From positions 372,001 through 436,000 of the forward strand of contig NZ_CP101809.1 in assembly GCF_024498275.1 (NCBI RefSeq): DNA of 64,000 bases, written 5' to 3'. Positions 10,581 to 24,161 of the stretch are shown here, piece by piece. The position numbers were made by a program, and so were the translations under genes. Numbering within the stretch: position 1 is the stretch's first letter; each line of letters opens with the position of its first letter. The notes under the pieces are model-generated. The model was not told the DNA's origin, did no database searches, and was given only the letters and a program-made list of their open reading frames with translations. The stretch is from Mycoplasmoides fastidiosum. Its GTDB lineage: Bacteria > Bacillota_I > Bacilli_A > Mycoplasmatales > Mycoplasmoidaceae.

Positions 10581-13500
10581 ATGAATTCAAAATTCAAAAA
10601 AAACTTACTTAGTTTTACTGATAAATATTGATTTTCCTTATCAGCAAATTGATTAATTAGTTTTGCCATTCTGACTTCTAGTGCGTTAGCATTTGTTAGT
10701 TCAACTCATTTGATACATCAAAAATATCAAGCTCAAAAGGCTGCTGAACAAATTGATCCAGTACAAGACCAACTAGCTCGCATCACACAATCTGGTGTAA
10801 CCAATTCCGTCGGGGGGGGGGATATCTACTGCTAGTTCTGATGAATCCACAAATTTAATTGCGTTTTTAGGACAGGATTTAGCGAACATTGAAAACATTA
10901 TTATTGAAGATACTCATAAAGTAATTTCTTATCGGGGTGATTTACCTAAAACTGGAATCAGAGTGGTATCAACTGATGTTAGTTTGACTAAAGATAATCA
11001 AATGATTAAAGCCAATGCTTATGATTATGTCAATCTAAAATATGTGCAATATAACAAAGAAACCAAAACAATTACTGATGTGAAGTTTGCGCCTCCACCA
11101 GGATTATTTAACAATAATGAATGGCCAACTTTAGCAGAAACTGGTAATCAGTTATCCAATTTTTTCCCCACTCGGGCAATCCGTCAAGCAGTAGCGGGAT
11201 TATTAAATAAAAATGTTAGTGATAATTTTAGTAAAACCGAATGATTTACTGCTTTTGATAAAGTTAGCCTTACTTTAGATTTATCCAATCGTGCTCTAAA
11301 TTCAATTGCTGAAATTTTTAACCCAAACCTACGTTGAGGTTTGGGAATTTATGATCTGTTGGGAACAGCTAATTCTTCTCCTCGAATTACTGGTAATGGA
11401 AATTTTGAAATCCGTTATCGAGGTTTGAGTACGATTAATGTCGAAGATAATATCATTACTTATTTTCCCAATCCTAACTACAAAAATTTTCCGGCTTTAA
11501 AAAATATTCGGGCGGGCCGGAATGCAATTCAAGCCATCGGAAATTTTAATACTTTTAGTAACAATTATTATTCAACTGAATACCGAACAGATGCAGAATT
11601 ACAAAGCCCAACAACAACAACACCTAAATCCAATCAGAATTACTATGAATATTTAAAAAGTTTGTGAGATGACTCTTCTGATGTTAAAAATTTAACTGCT
11701 GTTGCAGGAATTAAGAAGTGATTAACTCAAACTTTATCTAATATTGATTATGCACCAGCATCAGCAAGTTCAGTGCCTAATAAAAATGGCAAAAAAACTA
11801 TTAACAGCTATGAAGATTTTTTAGATGCAGTTTCAGCTGATCCATTTTATTTTCGAACTGAAAACGGAGAGAAGTATGTTAATCAACAAGGTTCACATAC
11901 CACAAACAAAAATGGTGAAACTGCTTCAAGTGATGGTAATATTCCGCATGATTCAAATAGTAATATTACAACTGATGGTAGCGGAACATTAATTAACACT
12001 AATAGTAATTCCAATTTCAATTTGGATAAAGGAATTAATTTTGGTGGAGTGCGTTTAGATATTTCTAAGGATATTTATCGAATTGATTTTTCAAATAATC
12101 AAATTGAACGAATTCCTTTGTCTAAAAACATGTTTACCAATGTTGATTTTGGTAATAACCGGTTACGTTATATCACTCCAATTGCGGCTAAACCATTACC
12201 ATGATTTCATGGTTTAATTTTCTTAATTGCTAATCTTAATTCAAATTTTTATAACGTGGTAAATCCAAGTAATTGAAGCAAATATTACGATCAAACCAAA
12301 GAAACCCAACCCGATGGTTGAAATGCTCAAACTCAAAGCGTATTAGATTCGTTGAGAATGGGTAATTATAATTTTACTTTGCCCACTTTTTCATTCTATG
12401 GTAATCAATTACTAGATTTTTGGCCCCAACAAGATACTGATAGTAGTTGATACACTTGGCCAAAAATAACAATTCCAGAAAATAAAAGAGTTACAGGAGA
12501 AGGACGAACTGTTAATTCCAATGTTAATGGATATCCAGTTGGTCCATGAAATCGGCAAATCGGCAACACCACAGCTGAATTTTATCCTTGATTTCATCGC
12601 GTTTGAATTGGAACTAATGCGGGCGGAACTTTTTCAACTTATTTAGGGAATTTTGATGGCAACTTTATTCACAATATTGAGGCTAATGATACCAAGCGTA
12701 GTAGTGCTAATAATTTATACGGAATTTTTTTCAATCAATTCAATGATAATAAAATTCTAACTTTTTCACAAAGTTACAGCAAGACAATTAACTATAATGT
12801 AACCCTTGCTCAAAAGAATAATAGTCAAAGATTTATTTTACCTGGTTTTGAAACTGCAGAATTAAAACAAATTGGAACTACAGCTTCAACAGGTTCTACT
12901 ACTCAATCTACTAGTGGTATGAACGCTGAACCAGATCGGAAAAAATTTGATGATGAAGTTTTAAAAGCTTCATCAGATGCTTATAAATCTTATAATTCTC
13001 AGGTGCCTTACATTTTGACCCGAACGTTACCTCAAAACCATTCAGTTAAAAATTCATGAGGGAAACAAGATGGTAGAGTTGGTCCAGAACAATCAATTAA
13101 TGTTCAGCTTTTAAATCAAAACAACGAAGATATTGCTACAGCAGAATTTAAAAGTATTGATTGAGTTAGCTTGTATGCCAATGCAAATGGTCTAGACAAT
13201 GATTTAACATTTCAGGAATTGAATGATAGTTATTCGCCATCAAATAATAGTGGGGTGCCACCAACTCCAAGTGGAGTTTCAACTGCTAATAACAATGGTA
13301 ATAAACTTTTAACCGAAGTTTTAGGTCAGCTTCCATATTTCAATGGACGAAAAAAAGCTCAAGCTTGAACCGGTACAACGGGAAATAAAGCAATTGGATT
13401 AGAGTTCAATCGATTTGCTATTGCTAGTGGGGGGAGTGTTATTCCAACTTCGCCATCTTATAATTTGATTATTTCTGCACCAAATCAAGAATGAACTTAT

Positions 13501-16500
13501 CGGTATACCATTAACATCTTAACTGATACAAGTTATAGTTTAAACGTTAATGATACAGGTAGGGTAACCGACAAAAAGCGCACATTAGATGTAGCTAAAA
13601 CCACTTTTAGCAAACGCTATAATTTTGCATCCACAATTACCACAACAGACTTAGTGAATGAAGTTAATACTTGAACAACTGGAACAACTTACATTCAAAA
13701 CTACATCCGCAATGATTCAAGTTCAATTCGGATTAAATCAGTTGATTTGATTAATAACCAAATCGTGGTTGGTTTTAATGTAAATGATCCAACTGGTAAT
13801 CGGATTGATATTGAAGACATCACTTTAACTAACTTTGCTAATCAAACAGCTTTTTTAATTAACAATGAAAAAGTAGTTGAGAATTTTGATGATGCTAATA
13901 ACGCGCCAATGGAATTTGCGCCAAAAGATCGTAGTACAGCCATTAACTGAATTAAACAACATGTGGGAGTGAGATGAATTGGTTTAGCCTTAAATGGTTC
14001 ATCTGATCTTACAACCAATCCTAAAAGTAATTCAATAGCTGGAAGTTTAGAAGAACAAAACATTCATAAATTAGCAGATTTACAAAATCCTGAACAATAC
14101 ATTAGTAGTGTTTTCTTCAATAAAAATGATGGGACACTATCATTTACTTTACAAATTAATTCCAATGTTAACAATGGTGGAATTAATTTGGTGCAAAACC
14201 AAACCATTACCACTTTTAAGAAATTCAGTTATGCGCTTGACACTGCAAATGCAAAACACAACTTATCAGCATTGGATTATACTGATGAAAAATTAAAAGA
14301 ATTTGTTACTTTAAAAACGTTTCAAACGATTAATAATCAAGAACAAAATTCTAAGACTAAAAAATGATCTGAAGCAGCTGGTGAATTAAACCAATTTTTA
14401 CCACCTGACACCGAATTACAATTAACCGATGTTAATCGAAATGGAGAGGTTGGAAGTGTTGATTTTGCAGTTAGTCTGTTGGAAAAAAATGCGGAAAAAA
14501 CTTTAATTGATGTTAAAAGTGCTAGCTTGTTTGGGTTATCGAGTTTTAATTCCTCTTTTGGGTGAAAACAAAACAATGATCGAGTTTCAGGAATTGCTTT
14601 CATCAATTATGATGGTTATAAAGATAAAACAGTTAGTGAATTTAAAAAAGCATTATTAGCTGCTAAAAGTGAGACAAGTGCTTTTGGGCAATTAATTCTG
14701 CCCTTATTAGATTTAGCTAACAGTGCACCGAGTTTTGACAGCAAGCAAACTTTGAATGGAGCAACATCTTTAACTGAAGAGCAGAAAAAACAACTAGTCA
14801 TTGGTTTTCATGCTACAGCTACAACAACTGAAACTGATATTAATGCTAATGTCCTTGTCAGAGCAGATGCAAATTTAGTGGGAATTAATTATTTAACCAT
14901 TAAAGGTGGTTACTTCAATGGGAAATTCTATGCAGGATCAGAAACAGGTGCACCAATTAACACCTTACCTCCATTATTAGTGGCTCTAACCCCGAATACG
15001 ACCCAATATCAAGCCATTAGTAATGCTTATAAAAAACAAGCTAATACTGTCCCTGCACTTAGCAATGGGGTGACTGCTATTCCCCAAAACTCAGCAACCT
15101 ATAATGGGGGTGATGCTTTATTTCAAGATGCTTTAAATAAGGTATGAAAGGATTTATTACCCAGTGAATGACTGGGCCAATTAAGACAACTAAAAAACCG
15201 CCAAAGCAGTTTGTTAACTAATCAAGTAAATTATCAGGGTTATGATAATTTAACCGGATTTTTAAACCATGTCTTAAACACCTCAACTTCTAACACCAGT
15301 TATCAAACTAATGTTGATGTAAATAACTTTAGCGGAATTCAAATTAATAATTCAACCGGTGAAATTAAAATTGCGGCCAATACTTTAGTAGTCCATAATG
15401 TGTATGAAAACAAAGACAAAGCCGAACGGTTAGCAACTCCGAAATTTTATGATCAGGAAATTAGTTTCTTTTTAAGCAATTATTTCTTCCGGATTGATGA
15501 AGCAACTAAAACAAAATTACCATACGCAGATAATGCGGATGTGAACCGTGGTTTTGGTAACGAAAGTGTGTTAGGGATTGTCAACCAATTAGAAGATTTA
15601 TTAGCCAAAGCCCAAAAACTGTATAACACGACAACCGCCCAGGCCTTAACGGGAGCCGATTTATTAGCAGCCCAAGATGCGATTAACATCTTAAAGTTTA
15701 AATTCATTAACCCCATTTATTACACCAATCCGGATGCGGAACGATTCTTTACAGAACGGTTTAGCAGTGCTGATGTCAAACCTGAACATGTCGGCAAAAT
15801 GACAAAATTCAGCATGTTATCCTTTAGTAATCTGAACTACAACGAAGGTAGTTTAGATATCAAAATTAAAGTGGAAAATTACATTACTGGTTTTGATGGT
15901 AAGCATTTTCTTTTAGGTGATAAAGAACAAACTTTTAAAATCACCAATACTTTAGGCACCTTCTTGTTACCAAGTTGACAAAACTTTGCAGAAAACAATT
16001 TTAAACTACGCACCGATGATAATAATTTAACGGTCTTAGATGGGCAGAAAATCTCAGGGGTAATAACTAATGATGCTTTAAAAGCTTGAACCGTTGCTGA
16101 TTATTATCAAACTTTAATTAGTCATACAAATCCAGTTAATGAAGAATACATTAGTTTGCACCATAATGATCCCTTATTTGATTTAGTGACATGACAACTA
16201 GTGGATAATACAGGAATTCAAATCGGAACTACCAGTCAACACCATCAAACTGCTTTAGCAACTTTAAAAGAAGAGTTAGCGCGGTTTAATGTTAGTTTTA
16301 ATGTGCGCAAACAAGATGTGTATTACAGTGCCAAAAACGAACAAGTTTATTTACTAAATCCGTTCTTACACTTTAATGTCCCCCACGCATCAACTGAACA
16401 ATTACAAATTCTGAAAACAATTTTTGACCCAAATAAAACTGCAGAGCAATTAATTGATGATTGGAATAACTACCAAAACATTGGTTTAAGCACTGTCATT

Positions 16501-17475
16501 GTGCAGGGATTTAAACGCCAACCAATTGTGATCATCCCCCAAAACTACATTGATCCAGAATATGAACTCAACTTCAACGGAACATTAAATAAGATTAGTA
16601 TGGTTTCAGGTTCGGACATTTTAAATTGATTAAAAACCAATTTAAACGAGCCCACTGCTATAAACACTTTCTTACAATCATTTTTACGCGTCCAAGGGTT
16701 TTCCCGGGTGACCCAGCCCTTATCATTAGTCTTAAATCCGGATTTAATTAAGCTGTTATCCCAAGATACTCCAGTAGAACAATTAACCAAATATTTATTA
16801 ATTAATGATGGAATAGGTCAACTAATTTTTCTCCCAGGAAGCATCCAGTTAGTTAATAGTTATCAAGCAACTGAAACCGATTTAAACCCTAATCCAGTTG
16901 GTTTAGAAAGATTTTTAGTTGATCCAATTCAAGCACGAATTGAATTAACTAATTTAAGACTTGTTAATACTGCCATTACAATTGCAGATAATGAAGATGT
17001 TTCGACCCGCTTAATTCACGATGGGGTTCAAACTAATATTCGTGATGCTACCACGGCATTACAAACCAGTAATTTTGCTTTAGCTTACCGGTATTTACAA
17101 CTGAACGAAGTCTTAATTAGTAAGCATAATCAACAGCGATTAATTATTCGTGATGTTTATTCTGACATTGCTCAAGGCACAATTGTGATTGATTATGAAA
17201 TTGAAAATGCCTTTGTTGATGGTCAAGTAAAAAACTTACAAAAACAATTAGTCATCACCGGATTTAATTCTAATTCCCACCGGTTCTTAACCACGCATTT
17301 ACCATGAGTTGTCGTTTTGGTTATGGTTTTAACAATAGCAGTTTATTATGGCATTTGACGTTACCGCCAAACAACTAACAGCATGAAATTCATGCAGGGA
17401 GAACGTAAGAAAACCCGTTCTCGTTCAACCAAACTTCGTTCTAATGTAACGAAGGATAACAGTGGTGCAGAATAG
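10581..17475 (+). CDS. A3: giant family-A protein, phase OFF by a 1-base frameshift at the G-tract (about 2297 residues if ON)
   Basis: ATG 10581 follows the leader exactly as in A2, and the N-terminus (MNSKFKKNLL, then hydrophobic residues about 24-46) matches its paralogs. The frame passes the G10 run at 10812-10821 and stops at TAG 10833-10835 after 84 residues. From 10822 a different frame is open to TAG 17473-17475 and matches A2 along its whole length, including the leucine-rich-repeat-like stretches (IDFSNNQIERIPLSKN), the C-terminal hydrophobic segment and the basic tail. Removing one base restores a full protein. The next gene, B1, starts 21 bases after the stop and probably shares the transcript. 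The body shows no decay, so this looks like a switched-off gene and not an old pseudogene. An assembly error in the homopolymer is the main alternative. Confidence 0.88.
10812..10821 (+). repeat. Poly-G tract (G10) in A3, OFF
   Basis: The frame reads GTC GGG GGG GGG GAT ATC TAC TGC TAG. The flank differs from A2 by one extra base before the run (AATTCCGTC against AATGCGTC), so this gene needs G9 or G12 to be in frame, whereas A2 needs G10. Confidence 0.93.
12169..12419 (+). repeat. Near-identical patch shared with A2 (4963-5213)
   Basis: This is the partner of the patch in A2, at a constant offset of 7206 bases, with a single cluster of five differences. The flanks diverge at synonymous sites. 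Confidence 0.75.
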
Positions 17476-17496
17476 TTTAAAGTGAAAAAATCTTTC

Positions 17497-20400
17497 ATGA
17501 ATTCCCTATTAAAAATCAAGAAAAACCTAAAATTTAACACTAATTACTTCATTTTCGGCTTGATAACTTTAACTAGTTTTAGTTTAAGTGTTAACCAAAT
17601 GACCCAACACCATGCTCAAGTTTTTAACCAGAGGTTAATGGGTCAGCAACAACAAACTAGCACTACTGTGCAATATGTTGACTGAAAAGCAACATCAGCA
17701 TCAAAACGCATTATTGATGTGTTTCCGTTATCCCGTTTAGCCACTCGGGTTTTAGATGCGTTAAAAGCTGCTGAAACTGGTTCTAGCTCCAAGTATGATT
17801 TAGGAGTTAATTCTGTAATTAGTAAAGATGATTTAAAAAAAGTCAAATCGCTTGATTTAAGTGATTTAAACTTAACCGAAATTGATGCGATTTTAAATCC
17901 CGATCTTACTTGAGACCACTTGTGAAACATTAATTTGTCAAACAATAATTTTGGCAATTATGAAATCAAATTTGACAAAACCAAAATGCCCAAATTGTAT
18001 AAAATTTTGGCATCGAATGCGCATTTAAACAAAATGATTAATGTTTCGTCTTATGTCAAAGATCCTAATGATGAGTCAGCTGAGAATAGTGATGACAGAA
18101 CAGCAGCTCAAGCACAATACACCACTCCGATTCGGGAAAATGTACCCCGTTTTTTTGACCTAGCTTCCAATAACATTCGCGAAATTCCCAAATATTTTTT
18201 AAAAATTAATTTGGCTTATTTAAACATGAGCAATAATAAATTGGGTTCAGGAACCGAAGCAGATCCGATGGGGATTTATGCGACTCCTTGATATTCATTG
18301 AAACAAACCGAAAATAATACAGGTTTGTTACCAATCCAAGATCCAAACATCCGGGGTCCGTATGGAATCAATGTTTACAATTCGGGTGATAAAAAAGCTG
18401 ATAATCCAAGTCAATATAAATACACTGATGAACAAGTCGCCCGATGACGCCAATCCCCCTGACCAATTCGGGGTCTAACTTTTGGAAATTACAACGATGT
18501 GCCAACTAAAGCTAATAATGCATTAGATACAGGAATCACTAAAGGAACAGGAATGACTGCTGATACGGGTGGGAAAGCACCATTCTTTAGTTTTTCTAAC
18601 AACAACTTAGTTGCTCCAATGGTTTTCCGGAATACGAATGTGACATTTAATTCTAATTCCTCCACTTCGCCACAGCAAAAAAGTGTTAATTTGTATATTG
18701 GTTTAAAAGATTTTGAAGAATCAGCTTACAAAAAAGCCCAAGAAACAATTATTGCAACTGCTAAATCTAAAAAAGATGACAATAATCCCAATGCCAATGC
18801 GGAATTATTAGTACCCCAACCTGATTCGATTTTTCCGTTTATGGGATTAAATGGTTGAACCACTGGAATTCGACCTGGTTATAATTTTGCCCGACCTTTA
18901 TTAAGTGTTTATTCATTTCGCTCTTTCAATGGCTTTGGTTTATTGGAGCAAAACGAAGATTCTCGAACTAATGGTGAGGATGGAAACGAATGGGATAACA
19001 TGACTGAATCTACACCATCAAGCAGTAGGGGTGATAGTCCAACAGCTTCAGAACCACAACAAAATATGCCTGATCCATATGCTGGAACAACTGCAAAATC
19101 AGATGGCAACGGGATTAGTTGAAAAGTGCCGAAACTTTCTGATTTTGGTAAAAAAGGAAGTGATGGAACTTGAACTGGATTGTACAATCCCAACGAAAGA
19201 GCATCGAATGCCCCCACCCTAGAAGAATTCATTAATGGCACCAACAACGGTGAAAAAAGCGGATTCTGAGGCACTAAAGGTTTGGTGACGGTTATGCGAA
19301 GTAACCAAACTGGAAGAATGAGTTTTGATACTGAAAGTGATCAAACTTATTGAAAACGCTATAAACCATTTCGCACTTATTTAATCACGGCTAAATCGTT
19401 TGCTAAATCCGAACGGGGCGCAGATTACCAGCCAGTTTTTGATGGCAATGTTTTCTATGATGCGCGCAATTATGAAAACTTTAATGCTCGTTTAAACTTC
19501 TCACCTTCAGGGCGGAGTGAAATTGGCTTGATGGCTAACTACGCTGAAAATCCAATTAACCTCTTTAATAAAGACGAAACAAATAAAGTAAAAAATCGAA
19601 ATGTACAAAATAGTATTAAACATTTCGGGAGTATTTTTGGTAATTTACCAATTGTAAATCTAACTGTTGGCACTCCAGTTACTTGGGTTTCTAATATTGG
19701 ACGCGATAGTAGTTTTGGTGTAACAAAAAATACACCAGTGCCTTATACTTCATCATTAGTCATGAATAATGGTTTGTACAATTATTCCAGTTATTTTAAT
19801 GTGGTTGATAATATTGCAACTGAACTAAAAACTGAAAATAACTTTAGTACACAAGTAGCAGCATCAGTTGATAATGGTTTGAATTTATCGGAATACCAAA
19901 ATAAATTTCCCCAAAATGTGCGGGTCGATGATATTTTAGATGGGCAAGATAAGTTCTGAAAATCCACTAAAAAATTTGACCAAGTTTATATGGAACGGTT
20001 AAACCAAAATGATGTGAAACTAACTTATAATCCCGAAGCCGGATCATTGAATTATAAATTCCGGATTTATTCACCGGGTTATTCCCGCCAAGGGCGTTTA
20101 CTTCAAACTGATGATCCACAAGCTTTAGCTTCAAAAGACAGCACGCCAACCATTGATGTCAAAATTGATAAAACGGTAACTGGGTTTGCAAAGGCCCAAA
20201 TTCAAAAAGAAGATGATCAAGGGATATTTACTGGTTTTACTTCAGAGAGTATCGCAAACAATTTAATGGAGTATGATGCGCCAAAAAGTGCTAAAGCTGC
20301 AATTACTACAGTCACAGATTACAGCAAAATTAATGCTGCTTTAATTGCCAAAACTTTTAAAACCAACTATTTGGGAAATAAAATGATTCCTGGTAGTCAA

Positions 20401-23400
20401 CAATCAGAAATTGAAAACGATCAACATGTTTTAACTGAAGTTAATGCCCAATGAATTACTGAAATCATTAAGAACCAAGTCGATGGCACGGTCCAGTTTA
20501 AAGTCGAAATCCCCGATTATACATTTGCGAATGGAACGAGTTTTAATTATCCAACTAAACTAAAAACCGCAGTTTATAAATGAACCGGATTACCAAAAAC
20601 CAATACTATTGTAATTGGAAAAAACATTGCAGTGGACGATGCTGAGCAAACTTTTGTTGAAGCAAAATTTAGTAATGATGCAGATCGTTTAAAAAAATTC
20701 AAAGAAATTATTGCTAAACCAGCTAGTGCGATTACGGCTCAAGATATTTTTAATTTAGGTGCGGTAAGTACTGATGTTTCCACTTGAAATGATGTTAATG
20801 CAACTAATGCCCATAATTACTTTAGTTTATTTCCGAATGATGCGAACGGAACTTTATTATGACAAGTAAAAATTCCGGGCGATTTAGCTAATGGGATTCC
20901 TGAACAACGGATTACGGTGTTATGGGAGCATTTGTTCAACCAAACAACAACAGTGACTTGAAAAACTCAAGAGCAATTAAATCATTTTTTGTTAGGAAAA
21001 ACTCCAGCAGAAATTGAAGCAGCATTTAAAACCAATCCGCAAACTTTTTTAAATGTCCTTAATAAACCCAATAACAACCAATTAACTGCAAATGATTTAG
21101 AAGTTGCAGCTAATAACTTCATTACCAATACCAATAACGGTCAAATTCGGTTTACCAATATTCGGTTAAAAAACCATTTCTTAAACGGAATTAAATATAA
21201 CAATGGTCAACCTGACAACAAAACAGCTGTAGCAGGAACTCCACCAACTTATCTAACAATTCCAATTTCACCTAACTACCAAGGTCAGCGTCCGATTTCA
21301 TCTTTAAAATGAGAGTCTGATGAGAATATCATCAAAAACATTAAAGATTATTTAGAAAAAAATAATCTCGTCCAAACTGATCCGAACAATGACCAAGCGA
21401 CCACAGTTAAAGAAGTTTTAAACCAGATGAATGTTTATGATTTAAAACAAGCGATTGTGAACAATAACCTAAACTTAACTGACATGAAATTGTTTAAGTT
21501 AGAAAACATTAATAAAAATAATTTTGCTTTCAAAAGTAAATTAAGTGAGAGTTTAGTCGCTGATAATAAAACCGGCAACTTGACGTTTCAAAATTTGCAA
21601 TTCCAAAACTGACAAAACGCGAACAGTTTTGAAACAATTACTCATGATGTACCTGTGCACATTGTTAAAACCAGTCCAGTTGTTAACAGCTTCATCTGAT
21701 CTAAATCAATCAGTTCAGCACTAGCGAACAAATCGGTTTTAGAAGTGGAACAAATTTTTGGTTCACCTAATTTAGCACCAGCTTATATTGATGCACTCAA
21801 TGTTGGTAAAAAAACCTTTAATGCGAATAATGTGAGTGAAAATCATTATCGGGTTGATCCAACTAAAATTCAAGTTGATTTAGTTGCGGGAACCATTACA
21901 TTTGCAGCCAATGCAATAACTATGACTAATTATGTTTCAACTGCGGGCCAAGATCCTGTGGACCATGTGGTTACAGAAGTCAAAACTTATAGTCTACCCA
22001 ACAAATATTTAACCAGTTTTCAAGTCAATGCCAATATCACTTCTGCAGCGGGGTTTAAAGATGATTATGCCAAATTTTATTTTGGGTATAGTTATAGTGC
22101 AGCCGGAATTACTCCCGCTCAAAAACAAGCTGTTGATGATGCAGTGGCGGCTTTAAAAACCCCGAACTTAGTCCACCAAACCACCCAAGTAGGATCCAAT
22201 TTAATTCGGCGTTGATTAGTTAATAATAATGCAGCGCGAATTAATCCAATCGATTTAGCCCGAGTGAATGAATTGAAAAAATCATCGGGTAATACTTTTG
22301 TGCAAACAACTGATTTCAGCGGTTATTTCTATTTGCCCAATTATTTAGCGTTTGTCAACTCAGCCGTAGCAAGTGGGATTAACCGCACTTATTTCATTGC
22401 TGAACGGATTGAAGCTTCCACTTTAGATTCTTCAATTTTAATTATTCGTAAACCCCACATTGTCAACTATTTAGCTAATGGTTCAACCGAATTACACCCA
22501 GTTAACGATTTTATTTATGTCAACTTTTTACGCAATGGCACAACAGTTAGTTTTCACAAATATGTTAATCAAAAAGTCCCTGAACAACTAAGCCAAGGCG
22601 AATTTAGCGCTAATTTACTAGCCCCATTATGACATGATGTTGATGCAGTCACCATGAAAGCTGATTTAGAATTTTTAACTGTCAACCGCAAGAATTTATC
22701 GGTGCGGGCATCACACCGTTGACGCTCCATTCAACAAGCTTGAATTAGTACTTTTAGGGCTAGCAATGTGCCATATGGTGGTTCGTATGACACCACAATT
22801 GTTTATCCGGCTGAGATTGAAATTTCTAATGGTGAGCGCACTTTAAAAGTTAACAAATTAATCTTTGCTTTATATGCAAATACCACGGATGAAAACAGTC
22901 CTGTAGTTCCTGATTATGAAATTGAGGTGGCTGAAATTTGGTATTTAAACACTGGGGCTAATACCGAATTTATCCGTAATCCTTTTGCGGATTATGAAGA
23001 CATTTTAAACCAACCGCCAAGTTTATTATTGCAGCGTTTAGGATTAAAATTAGGGATGCAAACTGATCCAACTTTCACTTTTAACCAATTCTTAAAAGCA
23101 AAAGTCTATCACTTGCGCAATGCAACGAATTCAGTGTTAACTAATGACATGGATGCTGATAATATCATTGGTCCAGTTGGTCAAGTGGGACAAATTAGTT
23201 TAACTGGGAATGAATTGCGCTTAAGTCAAATGCGCATTTTAACCCCATGAACCGAAGGAACAATTGGACCAACTCTGAATTTATCTGACATTGTTTTACC
23301 GTTTGCGGTTAGTTCGACTGAACTGCTGCCCAATAATAATCCAGTAATTATTGCTTGATTACAAAACCGGTTCGGAACTAAACCATCAGTGTCCGAATTG

Positions 23401-24123
23401 TTATTTGATTTTCAAAATGCGTTACAAAATAACCAGTTCACTGAAGTCGAATTTAATGAAATGTTAAAAGTTGGTAACGGATTATTGTTTTTAAATTCAG
23501 TCTTTAATGACCCAGCCACTCAAGCTCGACTAACTCCAAAATCTAAATTAACTGATTCGGTGCTTGTTGATCATATTAAGGGTACAATTAGTTTAAAAAA
23601 TTTACAAATTTTAAACGGGTATCTTGATAATGTACCCCAAAATAATAAGGAAATTGAGGTTCCCGAAATTGATTTAGTGATTGATACAGCTTTCACAACC
23701 CAATTTGATACCAACTTTCACGAACTTAACCAAGATGCTGATTTAAACCAATTAACCCCTTCTGAAATTCAGAACGTTTTAAGTACCAACCAACCCCGGT
23801 TGCATTCATTAGTTCGGTTTGCTGATGATTACACCCAAATTGAACAACCCGAAATTACGGTTAGTGCTAATGATTTATTAGGGAAACTTTATATTCAAGT
23901 GCACTTCCAAAACTATTATGAAAATGGCATTAATCTGGGCCGAAAAACCTTCAATTACACTTTAACTAATTTCAAAAACCAACTACCTTTGGTTTTAGGC
24001 CCAGTTTTTGGCGGATCAGGTGGTATTAGTTTAGTTGGGCTAATTGCTTACTTTTGAAGACGCAAATATTTAGGCAGTAAGAAATTTTATATGGCCAATA
24101 CCGCAGTTAAAGTGAAAAAATAA
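17497..24123 (+). CDS. B1: giant family-B surface protein, 2208 residues
   Basis: The frame is open from ATG 17497 to TAA 24121-24123 under code 4. A GTG at 17482 would add five residues, but the ATG aligns with the starts of B2, B3 and B4. The N-terminus is basic and followed by a hydrophobic segment at about residues 17-36 (YFIFGLITLTSFSLS). Leucine-rich-repeat-like motifs lie at about 119-155 (LDLSDLNLTEIDAIL, INLSNNNFG), 219-252 (DLASNNIREIPKYF, LNMSNNKLG) and near 362 (FSFSNNNLVAP). A variable acidic Ser/Thr/Asn-rich island at about 485-540 is followed by a highly conserved block (FNARLNFSPSGRSEIGLM). Beta-rich motifs fill the rest. The C-terminus has a Gly-containing hydrophobic segment at about 2163-2187 and a basic tail (RRKYLGSKKF). 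It is the second gene of an A-B pair, with a terminator behind it. The function is unknown; it is probably a partner of A3 at the surface. Confidence 0.92.
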
Positions 24124-24135
24124 GTGATTTATCAC
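24124..24135 (+). other. Small inverted repeat directly after the B1 stop
   Basis: GTGATTTATCAC, right after TAA, can form GTGAT/ATCAC. It is also present after B2 (37957-37968) but absent after B3. It may add to the 3' end structure ahead of the main terminator. Confidence 0.4.
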
Positions 24136-24161
24136 TATAAAATAATTAGTAATCAAAAATC

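Noticed and set aside
17482-17496. GTG start of B1 at 17482
   Set aside because: The ATG at 17497 aligns with B2, B3 and B4 starts.
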